Assembly (NCBI GenBank): GCA_963830385.1
Contig: CAWHMD010000004.1
Location: forward strand, 496,001 to 560,000
Direction of reading: 5' to 3'
Source: Bog-532 sp963830385
GTDB lineage: Bacteria > Actinomycetota > Actinomycetes > Streptosporangiales > Streptosporangiaceae
DNA: 64,000 nt
Positions 25,224 through 34,001 of the stretch are shown in pieces. Numbering within the stretch: the stretch's first letter is position 1; each line of letters starts with the position of its first letter. The position numbers and the translations under genes are program-made. Under the pieces are notes generated by a model that saw only the letters and a program-made list of their open reading frames with translations, did no database searches and was not told the origin of the DNA.

Positions 25224-26516
25224 GACCGAGGACAGGGCGCACCGCAGCCGCTCCTCGGCCGCCGGTGGCAGCGGCTTGGCCAGCAGGTCACGGGCGATCC
25301 GGGCGGCCTGGTTCAGCCGCTGGCCGCGGTCAGGGCTTCGGCGCCGGCCACCGCGCGGGACAACGCATCCGGATCGTCCGCAGGGGTCAGCTCCAGTGCG
25401 CGCAGCGCCAGATCGGCTGCGACCTGGGGCGCTGAGCGCAGCGTCTGCGCCGCCGCCTGGTCCAGCCCGGCCAGCGAGGCGCGGTCGGCCGGATGCGCGG
25501 CCTGGAGCAGGTGACCGGCGGCCCGGACCGCCGGTTCGCCCCGGCTGAGCAAGATCTCGCCGTACTGGCGGTGCAGCGCCTGGCGGGCCGGCCGTGGAAT
25601 CAACTCGCCGGCGGCGCGGCGCAGCAGCGGGTGGCGGAATGTGAACTCGTGTCCGGCGGCGGTCATGATCGCGGCGTCCATCGCCTCCTCGACTTCGGGC
25701 AGCAGCCTGGCCGGGGTCGCGCCGAGCATCTCGGCCGCGTCTTCCAGCCGGAACGCCGGGCCCAGCACCGCCGCCGTCACCAGCAGATGCCGGGCCCGCT
25801 GGCTGAGGCCATCGAGCCGCCGCTGCGCGAGGCGGTGAATCCGCTGCGGCAGCCTGGCCGACAACAGCACGGCGCGTCCGCCGGTCACCTGCACAGCATG
25901 ATCCTCGCGCAGGCCACCGATCAGCTCGGCCACCAGCGAGGGGTTCCCGGCGGCGCCGCGGGCCAGGTCGGCCAGGGCCTGGTCCGGCGGTGCACCGAAC
26001 GCGTCGGTGAGCATGGCCGCTACCGCGTCCTGATCCAGCGGGCCCAACGTGAGCCGGGCGGCACCGTCCTGCTCCAGCTGACCGAACAGGTACTCCGCGG
26101 CGCGGTGGGGCGTGCTTGACCGTGCCAGGAGCCAGGCGACCCGGTGCCGTTTGGTGTCCCGCGGCAACGCCCGCAGCGCGGCCAGCGTGGCCGGGCCGGC
26201 CCAGTGCAGGTCATCCAGGCAGACCAGGACCGGGCCGGCGGCGGCTCGCTGTTCGAGGTGCGCTCGTAGCTGGGTGATCCGCCACGCGGTCGCATCCGGC
26301 AGGTCACGACCGGGATCATCCGCGCTGAGCCCGGCGAACGGCTCACGCAGGGCCGCGCGCAGCGCGAAGAACGGGATCGCCTGGCCCAGCTGGTCCGCCG
26401 CCCCCGCGGCCAGCGAAAAGCCCAGCTCCGCTGCGTCGTCGGTGGCGTCTCGGAGCAGCCCGGACCTGCCGGTACCCGGGTCCCCCTCCACCAGCACCAC
26501 GCCGCCCGCCCCCCGC
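23821..26516 (-). repeat. 2,696-bp inverted repeat, arm 1
   Basis: This arm matches 46242-48937 in inverted orientation. End coordinates add to 72758 at both edges, so there is no net indel, and I find only about three substitutions by comparing translations. Both edges fall inside coding sequence. Confidence 0.8.
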
Positions 26517-26650
26517 TGAGCGCGCCGCAGCATGTCGCGGATTATCTTCTGTTCCGCCTCACGTCCGCGCACAACCTCCCGGCCAGATCGCTCCGGCGGT
26601 GTCATCCACCCGCGCGCTCCTGCGGAGGAATCACTGATCATCGCGGTCAT
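25313..26650 (-). CDS. ATPase half of split ATPase-LuxR regulator, copy 1
   Basis: 445 residues from ATG 26650, which overlaps the stop of the FCD gene (ATGA). VLVEGDPGTGRSGLLRDA is a P-loop in which the invariant Lys is Arg; LVCLDDLHWAGPATLAALRA is the Walker B region of STAND-type LuxR regulators, and PLLRRAAGELIPRPARQALH follows. The frame ends ALTAASG-stop while the neighbouring frame continues RLNQAARIARDLLAKPL into the TPR/LuxR half, so a shift of one base divides one large regulator of about 960 residues. The twin at 46105 is broken at the same place. Confidence 0.75.
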   Translation of the reverse strand: MTAMISDSSAGARGWMTPPERSGREVVRGREAEQKIIRDMLRRAQRGAGGVVLVEGDPGTGRSGLLRDATDDAAELGFSLAAGAADQLGQAIPFFALRAALREPFAGLSADDPGRDLPDATAWRITQLRAHLEQRAAAGPVLVCLDDLHWAGPATLAALRALPRDTKRHRVAWLLARSSTPHRAAEYLFGQLEQDGAARLTLGPLDQDAVAAMLTDAFGAPPDQALADLARGAAGNPSLVAELIGGLREDHAVQVTGGRAVLLSARLPQRIHRLAQRRLDGLSQRARHLLVTAAVLGPAFRLEDAAEMLGATPARLLPEVEEAMDAAIMTAAGHEFTFRHPLLRRAAGELIPRPARQALHRQYGEILLSRGEPAVRAAGHLLQAAHPADRASLAGLDQAAAQTLRSAPQVAADLALRALELTPADDPDALSRAVAGAEALTAASG

Positions 26651-27078
26651 GTCATCGCCTCGCTCGCGGCCGCCTGGCGGCCGGGCAGCGCCAGGTGCCA
26701 CATATAGAGCAGGCCCCGGAGGTGCCTTTCCATCTCCAGCGCGGCTCCCTCGCCGTCCCCGGCGCGCATATACCCCAGCAGCCGCCGCCGCGAGCTGACG
26801 ATCATGCCATCTGCCGCCCGTCCGACGCCCAGCATCGCCTCAAGCACGTACGCGGCGCCCCCGGTCAGCAGCGGAGCCAGCAGCGGATCATCCACCACGT
26901 CGGCCAGCAGGTTGAAGATCTCCGCGTGCGCCGCCGCCTTGCGATCCCACTGAGACCTGCCCGCAAGGCCGCAGGCCCGCTCCACGGTGTCGTGCAGCTC
27001 GATCAGATGCAGCATGGTCATCCGCGCGCAGGCCACGCGCGCCGCCATCGCCTGCGCCTGGATCATTCCCTCCTCCAT
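26647..27078 (-). CDS. FCD-domain protein (GntR/FadR C-terminal domain without HTH)
   Basis: 143 residues from ATG 27078; ATG 27066, just after GGAGGAGG, is an alternative start. ARMTMLHLIELHDTVERACG, AHAEIFNLLADVVDDPLLA and GDGEGAALEMERHLRGLLYM resemble the all-helical FCD ligand-binding domain of FadR-type regulators, including His and Asp/Glu positions of the metal site. No winged helix precedes it. It sits between the small conserved protein and the ATPase, a place where the second operon copy has nothing, so it is an insertion or has been lost from the other copy. Confidence 0.6.
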   Translation of the reverse strand: MEEGMIQAQAMAARVACARMTMLHLIELHDTVERACGLAGRSQWDRKAAAHAEIFNLLADVVDDPLLAPLLTGGAAYVLEAMLGVGRAADGMIVSSRRRLLGYMRAGDGEGAALEMERHLRGLLYMWHLALPGRQAAASEAMT

Positions 27079-27452
27079 CAGCCGTCCCCGCCCGCTACGG
27101 ATCGTGCTGGCTCACGCCGCCGCGTGCCTGGTGAGCCTGACGCCTGCTCAGCGGGCAGCCGCGGACGGACGACCAGGGACCCGCCGACATCCGCGCCCGG
27201 GCCGAGCTCGGGTCGCGAATCCGAGAACGCATCGCGGGCCACGCCGCGCGCCCAGCGCATCCGGATCACCGCCGTCTCGGGATGATCACCGAACTCCTGC
27301 GCCACCCGTCCGGCACAGCCTGAGCAGCCGAACGCCCGGCTGGCCGCCGCGACAGCCTGCCGGACCTGACTCGCGCTGGGCTCATCGCAGCGCTGCAGCC
27401 CCGACACGAAGACGGCATCAGCCCGGGCAATATCGATGCTGAGGTAAGCCAT
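27078..27452 (-). CDS. Small conserved protein with CxxC, copy 1 (head of split regulator operon)
   Basis: About 124 residues from ATG 27452. FGCSGCAGRVAQEFGDHPET and IRMRWARGVARDAF are shared with the protein at 45777, which has the same place before the second regulator copy. Residues after about 85 are Pro/Arg-rich and not conserved. The CxxC could be a redox or metal site. Function unknown; conserved linkage suggests it works with the ATPase-LuxR regulator. Confidence 0.6.
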   Translation of the reverse strand: MAYLSIDIARADAVFVSGLQRCDEPSASQVRQAVAAASRAFGCSGCAGRVAQEFGDHPETAVIRMRWARGVARDAFSDSRPELGPGADVGGSLVVRPRLPAEQASGSPGTRRREPARSVAGGDG

Positions 27453-27476
27453 CACCGGCCACATCATGAGCTTCCT

Positions 27477-27600
27477 ACATGTCCAGGACGGTGTCGGTGC
27501 TGGGCCGGGCGCAGCAGATGAGCACCTGTGCCTCGGCCGGAGGTTTTAGCGGGTCCGGGAGGTAGGTGATCTCGCCGGACAGCAGCGGAGTGACGCAGGA
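27477..27600 (-). pseudogene. 2Fe-2S ferredoxin domain, C-terminal fragment
   Basis: The minus strand reads SCVTPLLSGEITYLPDPLKP and AEAQVLICCARPSTDTVLDM then stop. This matches the last third of a plant-type ferredoxin domain, like the end of the reductase at 16511 (LLCSCQPAGPVVLDM). The rest of the gene is missing; a sigma-factor fragment adjoins it directly. Confidence 0.65.
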
Positions 27601-27770
27601 TGGTGAACACCCATGTCCGCAGGGACGACCGGCCTTCGAACTTGGCCAGCCCGCTCAGCATGGCCAGCCAGGCATCCTGCACGACGTCCTCGCCGGACTG
27701 CGGGCTCGCGACGAGGCCCGCGTCGGCGTAAACCTCTAGAGAAGGAGCAGCTTGGGGCATCGTGGTCGCC
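27600..27770 (-). pseudogene. ECF sigma factor, region 2 fragment
   Basis: GEDVVQDAWLAMLSGLAKFE and GRSSLRTWVFTILRHSA resemble region 2 of an ECF sigma factor (ED-VVQ-W motif). Region 4 is missing, and the sequence fuses at about 27600 to a ferredoxin fragment in another frame. Confidence 0.6.
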
Positions 27771-27835
27771 TCCCGGTGTTGGCTGATCCGAGCTTCGCCC
27801 GCGACCAGGCCACACACCTCCCCCCTCACCCCACG

Positions 27836-27847
27836 TCACCCGGGTGA
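27836..27847. promoter_or_regulatory. TCACCCGGGTGA palindromic operator, site 1
   Basis: A perfect 12-bp palindrome between the minus-strand regulator operon and the plus-strand MalT-like regulator. The same 12 bp recur at 45652-45663 and with one mismatch at 42013-42024, always before large regulator genes. Confidence 0.5.
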
Positions 27848-27862
27848 GAAACCATGAGCGCC

Positions 27863-27893
27863 GTTCGGAAGGAGGATCTTCCTAATTCCGAAC
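27863..27893. promoter_or_regulatory. Inverted repeat GTTCGGAA-N15-TTCCGAAC
   Basis: Perfect 8-bp arms at 27863-27870 and 27886-27893, 16 bases from the TCACCCGGGTGA palindrome. The spacer itself contains AGGA...TCCT. It may be an operator or an RNA hairpin. About 380 bases from here to the regulator start at 28275 show no other supported gene. Confidence 0.4.
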
Positions 27894-28274
27894 GAGCCGT
27901 GGTGCTCGTGCCCCGTAACACTTGCGCGGCAGGGGGACGGAAAATGTCTGACAGCAATGACCGGCGTCTCACCTGCCGACTCGCCCGCTTAACCAGACGG
28001 TGCTTGCCGGTGAAGTCCGGGATCAGCACATCTGTACAGGCTGCTCGAACAGGTGCTGGACTTTGGGATCGAACTGCTCGTGGTGGAGCAGACCGAGAGG
28101 CTCCGGCCCTTGTTCGCCCGTCATACGTCCGCGCCCGGCGGCTCTACCGCTCCATTGTCGTCGGAGGCTACAGTCGTTAACGGGTTCGGTCTTGCCAGTA
28201 CGGCACACCGCGCCGAGCCCGCACCGGCCACTGGCGGGGAAATCTGTTGCTGCGGCGGAGGCGGTGGGTGGGAG

Positions 28275-30491
28275 ATGGCTGGCACCACCGAGGTCGTGAT
28301 CACGACCAAGTTGTTCCGGCCGAGCCTCTGGCAGCACACTGTGGAGCGCAAGCGGCTGTATGACGTGCTACGCCTGGGGTGCACGCTGCCGCTGACCCTG
28401 GTCGCCGCGCCGGCCGGATGGGGAAAGAGCACGCTCGTGGCCGAATGGCTGGGGCACGACGGGATCACCGCGGGCTGGGTATCGCTCGATGGCGGCGACA
28501 ACGATCCCATTCGCTTCTGGCGGTATCTGCTGGTGGCCGCCGACCAGGCCGGGTCGGCGGCGGGTGCCGCCGCCCTGAGACGGCTGGACGCGACCGGTTC
28601 GGACGTGCTGCGTGACGTGCTTCCCGCGTTCGTCAACGCCCTGGTGTCCGCGGACGCTCCCTTGGTGCTCGTGCTGGACGACTACCATGTCGTGACCAGC
28701 GCCCAGGTGCGTACCTCGGTCGCGATGCTGGTGGACCGTTCCCCGCCCCAGCTGCACCTGATGCTCATCACCCGAGCCGACCCGGCGCTGCCACTCGGCC
28801 AGCTGAGAGTGCGCGGGGAGGTGGCCGAGTTGCGGGCCGAAGATCTGCGGTTCAGCGCCGCCGAGGCACTGGAATTCTTCAGCGATCGGCCGGGCCCGCA
28901 GTTGTCCGAGCAAGACGTGCTCCGGGTGCTCGCGCGGACCGAAGGATGGGCCGCGGGGCTGCAACTGGCGTCCCTGCAACTGCGCGGGCGGGCTGACCCC
29001 GCGGCATTCATCGAGCGCTTTACCGGTGCTGACTGGCACATCGTCGACTATCTCGGCGAGGAGGTGCTGGCCAGTCAGCCCCCCGGAGTCCGCGAGTTCC
29101 TGCTGGTGACCTCGGTGCTCAACCGCATGTGCGCGCCACTGTGCGACGCGCTCACCGGACGGGCCGACGGCGCGGAGCTTATCAGCCGTATTTACCGCGC
29201 CAACCTGTTCGTGATCCCGCTGGACGACGAGCGCCGCTGGTTCCGGTACCACCACCTGTTCGGCGGCCTGCTGCGGCACGAGCTGGCTCGCACATCGCCC
29301 GGGCAGCCTGCGATGCTGCACCGGCGGGCGGCACAGTGGTACGAGGAACACGGCGACGCCACCGAGGCGATCGGTCACGCGGTCGCCGCGGGCGATGATG
29401 CGCTGAGCAGCCGGCTGGTCGCGGCGCACTGGCTCCGAACGTTCAACACGGGCCACCTGGAGACGGTCCGTATGTGGCTCGACACCCTGCCCGCCGCGCT
29501 CGTCGCCACCGACGCATCCCTGTCGGCGGCGCGGGTCTTGCTCGCCCTCGACACGGGCCGGCTCGAGGAGGTCATCGCCGCACTTGACGCCGCGGAGGCG
29601 TCGAGTCCGGCCAACACCCGGCTGATGTTTATGCGCGCGCTGCACATGTACAAGACCGGTGACGTGGGCGGGGCTGCGGCGCGGCTGCGGGAGATCCCAC
29701 TAAGAAGCGATGACGCGTTTATCGCTACCGTCCACCGGCTCGTCCTGGGCATGGTCTCGATGTGGCTGGGAGACGCCGACCGCGCCTGGGAACTGCTCGT
29801 CGAGGCCGCCCGGCGGGCCGAAGATGATGGTAACGGGCTGGCGTTCCTGTGCGCCGAGGGGTATCAGGCGCTGCTGGCCGTAAACCGAGGTGACCTGGCG
29901 CTCGCGGACTCGCTTGCGGGCAACGCGGAGTCGGCGGTAGGCCAAACGCTCAGCGAATCGCATTTCGTAGCCATGTTCCCGGCTCTGGCCCGGGCCCGCC
30001 TCGAGCTCAGGCAGGCGGACTGGGCCGGCGCGTGGCGTGCGGCCACGACGGCGGTGGAACGAGGCCGCCGGGGGGCCGGGCGGGTGGAGCTCGCCGCGGC
30101 ATTGCTCACTGCGGCGGCGGCCAGCCGGGTCTGCCTTGACGCCGCAACCGATCAGGTGGCTGACGTCCGGCCGGCAGCGCTGGTGGGTGAGGCCCGCGCC
30201 ATTTTGCGACATTGTGCCGATCCGGGGCCGCTGGTCACCACGTGGCTGGCCGAAGAACAGCGCGCCGAGGCGGCACGCACCCGACAGGAGGGGCTGTTCG
30301 AGCCGCTGACAGACAGGGAGCTTACGATCTTGCGGATGCTGCCCGTTCCGGGCTCGCTGCGCAAGCTCGCGGCAGACCTGTTCGTCACGCCCAACACCCT
30401 GAAGACCCATCTCCGGGCGATCTACCGCAAGCTCGGCGCCGAATCCCGGGAGGAAGCGGTGATCCGCGCCCGTGAAGGTGGCCTGATCTAG
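28275..30491 (+). CDS. MalT-like LuxR family transcriptional regulator (LAL/STAND type) 1
   Basis: 738 residues from ATG 28275, with GGTGGGAG upstream; the frame is open to 28053 but that part is Gly/Cys-rich and unsupported. P-loop APAGWGKSTLVAEW and Walker B LVLVLDDYHVV are near the N-terminus, then a winged-helix part (YRYHHLFGGLLRHEL-like RYHHLFGGLL), a TPR-like region and a C-terminal LuxR HTH (LTDRELTILRMLPVPGSL, LFVTPNTLKTHLRAIYRKLG). Such regulators use ATP and an inducer to assemble on direct repeats. A strong terminator follows, so the gene is a single transcription unit; a TCACCCGGGTGA site lies upstream. Confidence 0.9.
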   Translation: MAGTTEVVITTKLFRPSLWQHTVERKRLYDVLRLGCTLPLTLVAAPAGWGKSTLVAEWLGHDGITAGWVSLDGGDNDPIRFWRYLLVAADQAGSAAGAAALRRLDATGSDVLRDVLPAFVNALVSADAPLVLVLDDYHVVTSAQVRTSVAMLVDRSPPQLHLMLITRADPALPLGQLRVRGEVAELRAEDLRFSAAEALEFFSDRPGPQLSEQDVLRVLARTEGWAAGLQLASLQLRGRADPAAFIERFTGADWHIVDYLGEEVLASQPPGVREFLLVTSVLNRMCAPLCDALTGRADGAELISRIYRANLFVIPLDDERRWFRYHHLFGGLLRHELARTSPGQPAMLHRRAAQWYEEHGDATEAIGHAVAAGDDALSSRLVAAHWLRTFNTGHLETVRMWLDTLPAALVATDASLSAARVLLALDTGRLEEVIAALDAAEASSPANTRLMFMRALHMYKTGDVGGAAARLREIPLRSDDAFIATVHRLVLGMVSMWLGDADRAWELLVEAARRAEDDGNGLAFLCAEGYQALLAVNRGDLALADSLAGNAESAVGQTLSESHFVAMFPALARARLELRQADWAGAWRAATTAVERGRRGAGRVELAAALLTAAAASRVCLDAATDQVADVRPAALVGEARAILRHCADPGPLVTTWLAEEQRAEAARTRQEGLFEPLTDRELTILRMLPVPGSLRKLAADLFVTPNTLKTHLRAIYRKLGAESREEAVIRAREGGLI

Positions 30492-30569
30492 CCTTCCGCC
30501 ACCCGTTTTAGCCGTTGCCCAGCTTCAGGCGGCCGAGCGTCTGGTCGGCTCCGTTTGTGTTCCCGCACG

Positions 30570-30604
30570 CCCACGGGCCCGCAGTCGCGGGCCCGTGGGG
30601 TTTT
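30570..30604 (+). terminator. Rho-independent terminator after MalT-like regulator 1
   Basis: A perfect 13-bp stem, CCCACGGGCCCGC (30570-30582) with 30587-30599, loop AGTC, followed by GTTTT. It serves the regulator at 28275 and may also work for the convergent secreted-protein gene. Confidence 0.9.
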
Positions 30605-30662
30605 GAGGTGCCGTGCCGCCACGCCCCACATGAGCGGAGCGGTGCCTGCGGCGGCTTGCCGG

Positions 30663-32063
30663 TTACCTGGGCGGGAACTGGGAGCCTGGGAGGTTCGGGG
30701 GGCCAGGGGATGTGGGGGCCGTCGCGGTGTAGCCGATGACCGCGCAGTTAATGTCGACCCCGACTGAGCCGTACAGCTGGGGCTGGCCGGTGGCCGGGTC
30801 GACCCCAGTCAGCAGGTCGGGATGGCTATAGGCCAGGTTCAGGGCCTCGTTCTCGTTGATCTGGCGCTTGTTGAGGCCTTCTTTGACGGCCTTGGGCGTC
30901 CACAGGCCGAGCTGAGCGTCCCACAGCGGGCTGTAAGCGTCGGCGTGCCGCGGGTCGGTCAGGGTCGGGAAGTCCCCGAACACGTTCAAGATGTCACCGC
31001 CGTAGCGCATGGCGTTGATGAACGCGGTGTTGGTCTGCACGGCGTTCTCGGAGATTGGGCCGTCCTTGGCGAAATGCTGGAACCCTTGTGCGTTCGGGTT
31101 GTTGACGCCGGTCTGCCCGTTGACGAAGCCGAACAGCCGCTCGCGGGCCGAGCCGAGGAAGTCATCACATCCGTTACACGACGAGTCATTCAGCGCAGGC
31201 ACGTACGTGGATCGCTCGAGCACCGCGGTCAGCGGCTGCCCGGCGTCGGTGGACAGGTAGACGATCGGCTGGCTGCCGTCGAAGCCCTTGGTGATCAGCA
31301 TGTCCACCCAGGACTCCTGAAACGCCCCGGCCGGCGAGTCCGCCGGGGACGGAGCGATGTGGATGCCCATCGCCTTGTCAGAGGTGTTGGTGTGGTTCAC
31401 CACGTCGAACGGGCCGTTGCCAGTCGCCACGATCGGCGCGTTGTACACCGTGTCCGAACCGGCGATCCGGATGAACGGGCTGTACCCGGGGCCGGCCACC
31501 GCGCCCGGCTGGAACTTGGCCAGCGGGAACCCGTCCGGCCCGGGTGTCGCGGTCCGGGTGGGACTGAAGTTCGGCGCGCCCGCGAAGCTGAGGGGGGCCG
31601 GGCCGAAATGGTTTTTCTCTGGCGACGGGTTGATCAGGTGGACGGTCTGCACGCACGCCGGGCAGGAGATGCCGATGTTGGCCAGCTTGGGCGCGTAGTT
31701 CGTGCCCAGGTCGTCCGCAGCGCCGGGGGTGGAGGCATCCTCCAGGATGTACCAGACGTTCTCCTGGTGCGGAGTGCCTGCGTAGGCGACTCCCGGGTAG
31801 ATCGGCAGCCGCACGTACTCCTGGCTGAGGTTGACCTCGATGGCGCTGGGCAGGGTCAGATGGCTCGCGGGCAGGATGCCGCTGAGCTGCCCCAGCCCGG
31901 TAGCCTCACCCGGGACCTGGGCCCGAGCGGCCGGCGCGGCCGACGCGGCCGTCCCGCCACCCGCGGCAACGGCCAGCGACGTGCCCGCGACAACCGCTGC
32001 CGCCAGCACGGCAATCAGCCCGCGTATCCGCGCGGGCATTCGTCTGAAGATACGGAGATTCAT
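30663..32063 (-). CDS. Secreted protein of unknown function
   Basis: About 466 residues from ATG 32063, with AGAGGAAC upstream. MNLRIFRRMPARIRGLIAVL followed by VVAGTSLAVAAGGG and an Ala-rich AASAAPAARA site is a signal peptide. The mature part has Cys pairs (GISCPACV, SSCNGCDDF), ENVWYILEDASTPGAADDLG, and VVNHTNTSDKAMGIHI. It ends in a Pro-rich tail. I do not recognise the family. The Cys pairs suggest disulfides or metal binding outside the membrane. It is alone between a terminator and a 380-bp divergent region. Confidence 0.7.
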   Translation of the reverse strand: MNLRIFRRMPARIRGLIAVLAAAVVAGTSLAVAAGGGTAASAAPAARAQVPGEATGLGQLSGILPASHLTLPSAIEVNLSQEYVRLPIYPGVAYAGTPHQENVWYILEDASTPGAADDLGTNYAPKLANIGISCPACVQTVHLINPSPEKNHFGPAPLSFAGAPNFSPTRTATPGPDGFPLAKFQPGAVAGPGYSPFIRIAGSDTVYNAPIVATGNGPFDVVNHTNTSDKAMGIHIAPSPADSPAGAFQESWVDMLITKGFDGSQPIVYLSTDAGQPLTAVLERSTYVPALNDSSCNGCDDFLGSARERLFGFVNGQTGVNNPNAQGFQHFAKDGPISENAVQTNTAFINAMRYGGDILNVFGDFPTLTDPRHADAYSPLWDAQLGLWTPKAVKEGLNKRQINENEALNLAYSHPDLLTGVDPATGQPQLYGSVGVDINCAVIGYTATAPTSPGPPNLPGSQFPPR

Positions 32064-32350
32064 GTTCTGTTCCTCTTTCTCCCCTGATACCTGCCTTTTC
32101 GGCAGTTCCGGATACGAACCTTCGCTTGACCCGGGCGAACGCGCATCGTCAGGACAGGCAATTTCCACGGTCCGGCCGCCAGGCGATCCGGCTCCCGCCC
32201 GCCAGGGCGGCCGCCGACCTGGCTGACCGGCTCGCGAGGCAAGCGCCACGGCCGTTCGGGGGAAAGTTCTTGATCTGCCGACGGGCGAGGCTTTCCGCCC
32301 CCGCGTCCGCTGCTTGCGATCGGGACCTTGGGCGGCTCCGATGCGATTAC

Positions 32351-32418
32351 CTGACCTGACGATGTGTGGCCGCAGATCGCGCGGCAACACTGGGCTGTCG
32401 CGATCAGCGGGCCGATGA
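32351..32418 (+). promoter_or_regulatory. DLTMCGR leader motif with 18-codon ORF before the SDR-GMC operon
   Basis: CTGACCTGACGATGTG begins at 32351. ATG 32362 opens MCGRRSRGNTGLSRSAGR and stops at 32418, 24 bases before the SDR start. The frame upstream also reads PDLT before MCGR. The remaining divergent region 32064-32350 shows no gene. Confidence 0.6.
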
Positions 32419-32442
32419 GCGGCCGCAAAGAGGTGAGGACTC

Positions 32443-33198
32443 ATGAGTACAGGTGATGAGGCGGGAAACCGCATACGCACTGCCCTGGTGACTGGCGGAA
32501 CGGGAGGCATGGGGCAGGTCATCGCCGCCAGGCTGGCCGCCGACGGGTTTGACGTCGCCGTGGCTTATGCCGGCGAAATGGACCTGGCCGACGCGACGGT
32601 CAGCGAGATCAAGGCTCATGGCCGCAGTGGCGCGGCATTCGCGGCGGACATCGCCGACGAGGGGCCGGTATCTGCTCTTTTCGACGCCATCGAGGACCGC
32701 TTCGGGCGTCTCGACGTCGTCGTGCATACCGCCGGGATCAATCACCCCATCCCCCTGATCGACCTTGACCTGGCTGACTTCGACGCGATCCACAGGATCA
32801 ACGTGCGAGGCACGTTCGTCGTCAACCAGCAGGCCGCGCGGCGGATGCATGACGGCGGCTCGATCGTCAACATCTCGTCGAGCATGGTGCGGTTCGCGCC
32901 ACCGGGTCTGAGCGCCTACGCGGCGTCCAAAGCCGCCGTCGACGTTCTCACCCGCATCCTCGCGAAGGAGTTGCGCGGCCGCGACATCACGGTCAACGCG
33001 GTCGCGCCGGGTCCCACCGCCACCGAGACGTTCGTGCACAGCACTCCGGCCGACGAACAAGAACAGCTGGCGGCCTTGCCGCCGCTCGGCCGTCTGGGCC
33101 GCCCGGACGACGTCGCCGACGTGGTGTCGTTCCTGGTCGGGCCGACCGGGCGATGGGTCAACGGCCAGGTGGTCTACGCCAACGGCGGATTCGTCTGA
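32443..33198 (+). CDS. Short-chain dehydrogenase/reductase (FabG-like)
   Basis: 251 residues. TALVTGGTGGMGQVIAARLA is the cofactor-binding Gly motif, NISSSM holds the catalytic Ser and YAASKAAVD the Tyr and Lys. No Arg marks NADP preference clearly. AGGTGAGG lies before ATG 32443. It is the first gene of a five-gene plus-strand operon with short gaps or overlaps, and it has the DLTMCGR leader motif 70 bases upstream. Reaction is reversible oxidation of a secondary alcohol; the substrate, perhaps a sugar or polyol given the neighbours, is not known. Confidence 0.9.
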   Translation: MSTGDEAGNRIRTALVTGGTGGMGQVIAARLAADGFDVAVAYAGEMDLADATVSEIKAHGRSGAAFAADIADEGPVSALFDAIEDRFGRLDVVVHTAGINHPIPLIDLDLADFDAIHRINVRGTFVVNQQAARRMHDGGSIVNISSSMVRFAPPGLSAYAASKAAVDVLTRILAKELRGRDITVNAVAPGPTATETFVHSTPADEQEQLAALPPLGRLGRPDDVADVVSFLVGPTGRWVNGQVVYANGGFV

Positions 33199-33233
33199 CC
33201 GGCCCGTCCGGCACCGAGAGAAAAGGAATAGGC

Positions 33234-34001
33234 ATGTTGCTAAAAGGCAAGTCCATCGTCGTCACCGGCGGCAACAGCGGCATCGGCAAGGCGATCGTCC
33301 TCGCCGCCGCCGCAGAAGGCGCGAACGTCGTGGTCGACTACCATATGCACCCGGACGACGCAGCCGAGGTCATAGCCGCTGCCGGGCAGGCTGGCGGCCG
33401 CGCGGTCGGGGTGGAAGCCGACGTCTCGCGCACCGAAGACCTGCACCGGGTTATCCAGGCGGCCGTGGAGAACTTCGGCCGGCTCGATGTCCTGGTCAGC
33501 AACGCGGGTATCGAGACCCGCACGTCGCTGCTGGAGACGAGCGAAGCCAGCTTCGACAAGGTGCTGGCGGTAAACCTCAAGAGCGCGTTCTTCGGCGCCC
33601 AGTTCGCGGCGCGCCAGTTCATGGCGCAGGGCAGCGGCGGGCTGATCGTGACGATCTCGTCCACCCACGAAGACTGGGCGATGCCCGGCAACATCGCCTA
33701 CTGCGTCTCCAAGGGCGGCGCGAAGATGCTCACCCGCACGGCGGGCGTCGAATTGGGGTCGCTTGGGATCCGGTTCGTCAACATCGCCCCGGGCGCGGTG
33801 AGCACCCCGATCAACGCCGTCACCGAGATGGACCCGGAACTGCTCAAGCAGCTGGATGAGGCGATCCCGCTCGGTCGGATCGCCCAGGCCACCGAGATCG
33901 CCGACGTGGTGGTGTTTCTCTCCTCAGACAGGGCCGGGTACGTCAACGCCACCACGGTCACCGTCGACGGCGGCCTGTCGCAATCGGGCGTGGGACTGTG
34001 A
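33234..34001 (+). CDS. Short-chain dehydrogenase/reductase (glucose 1-dehydrogenase-like)
   Basis: About 255 residues from ATG 33234 (AAAAGGAA upstream). IVVTGGNSGIGKAIVLAAAA is the nucleotide motif, TISSTHED carries the Ser and YCVSKGGAKML the Tyr-x3-Lys. VDGGLSQSGVGL is a common end of glucose 1-dehydrogenase-like proteins. It follows the first SDR by 35 bases and its TGA overlaps the GTG start of the GMC gene. The two SDRs probably act on successive alcohol groups of one substrate. Confidence 0.9.
   Translation: MLLKGKSIVVTGGNSGIGKAIVLAAAAEGANVVVDYHMHPDDAAEVIAAAGQAGGRAVGVEADVSRTEDLHRVIQAAVENFGRLDVLVSNAGIETRTSLLETSEASFDKVLAVNLKSAFFGAQFAARQFMAQGSGGLIVTISSTHEDWAMPGNIAYCVSKGGAKMLTRTAGVELGSLGIRFVNIAPGAVSTPINAVTEMDPELLKQLDEAIPLGRIAQATEIADVVVFLSSDRAGYVNATTVTVDGGLSQSGVGL

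Noticed and set aside
23901..25514. A 537-codon plus-strand ORF, also at 47244-48857 on the minus strand
   Set aside because: It is the antisense of the LuxR/TPR genes, which have recognisable HTH domains; long antisense frames are usual in high-GC DNA.
29030..29060. Match to the CACATCGTC core of the leader motif inside the MalT-like regulator
   Set aside because: It is in codons for WHIVDYLGEE, lacks the rest of the motif and is not before a start codon.
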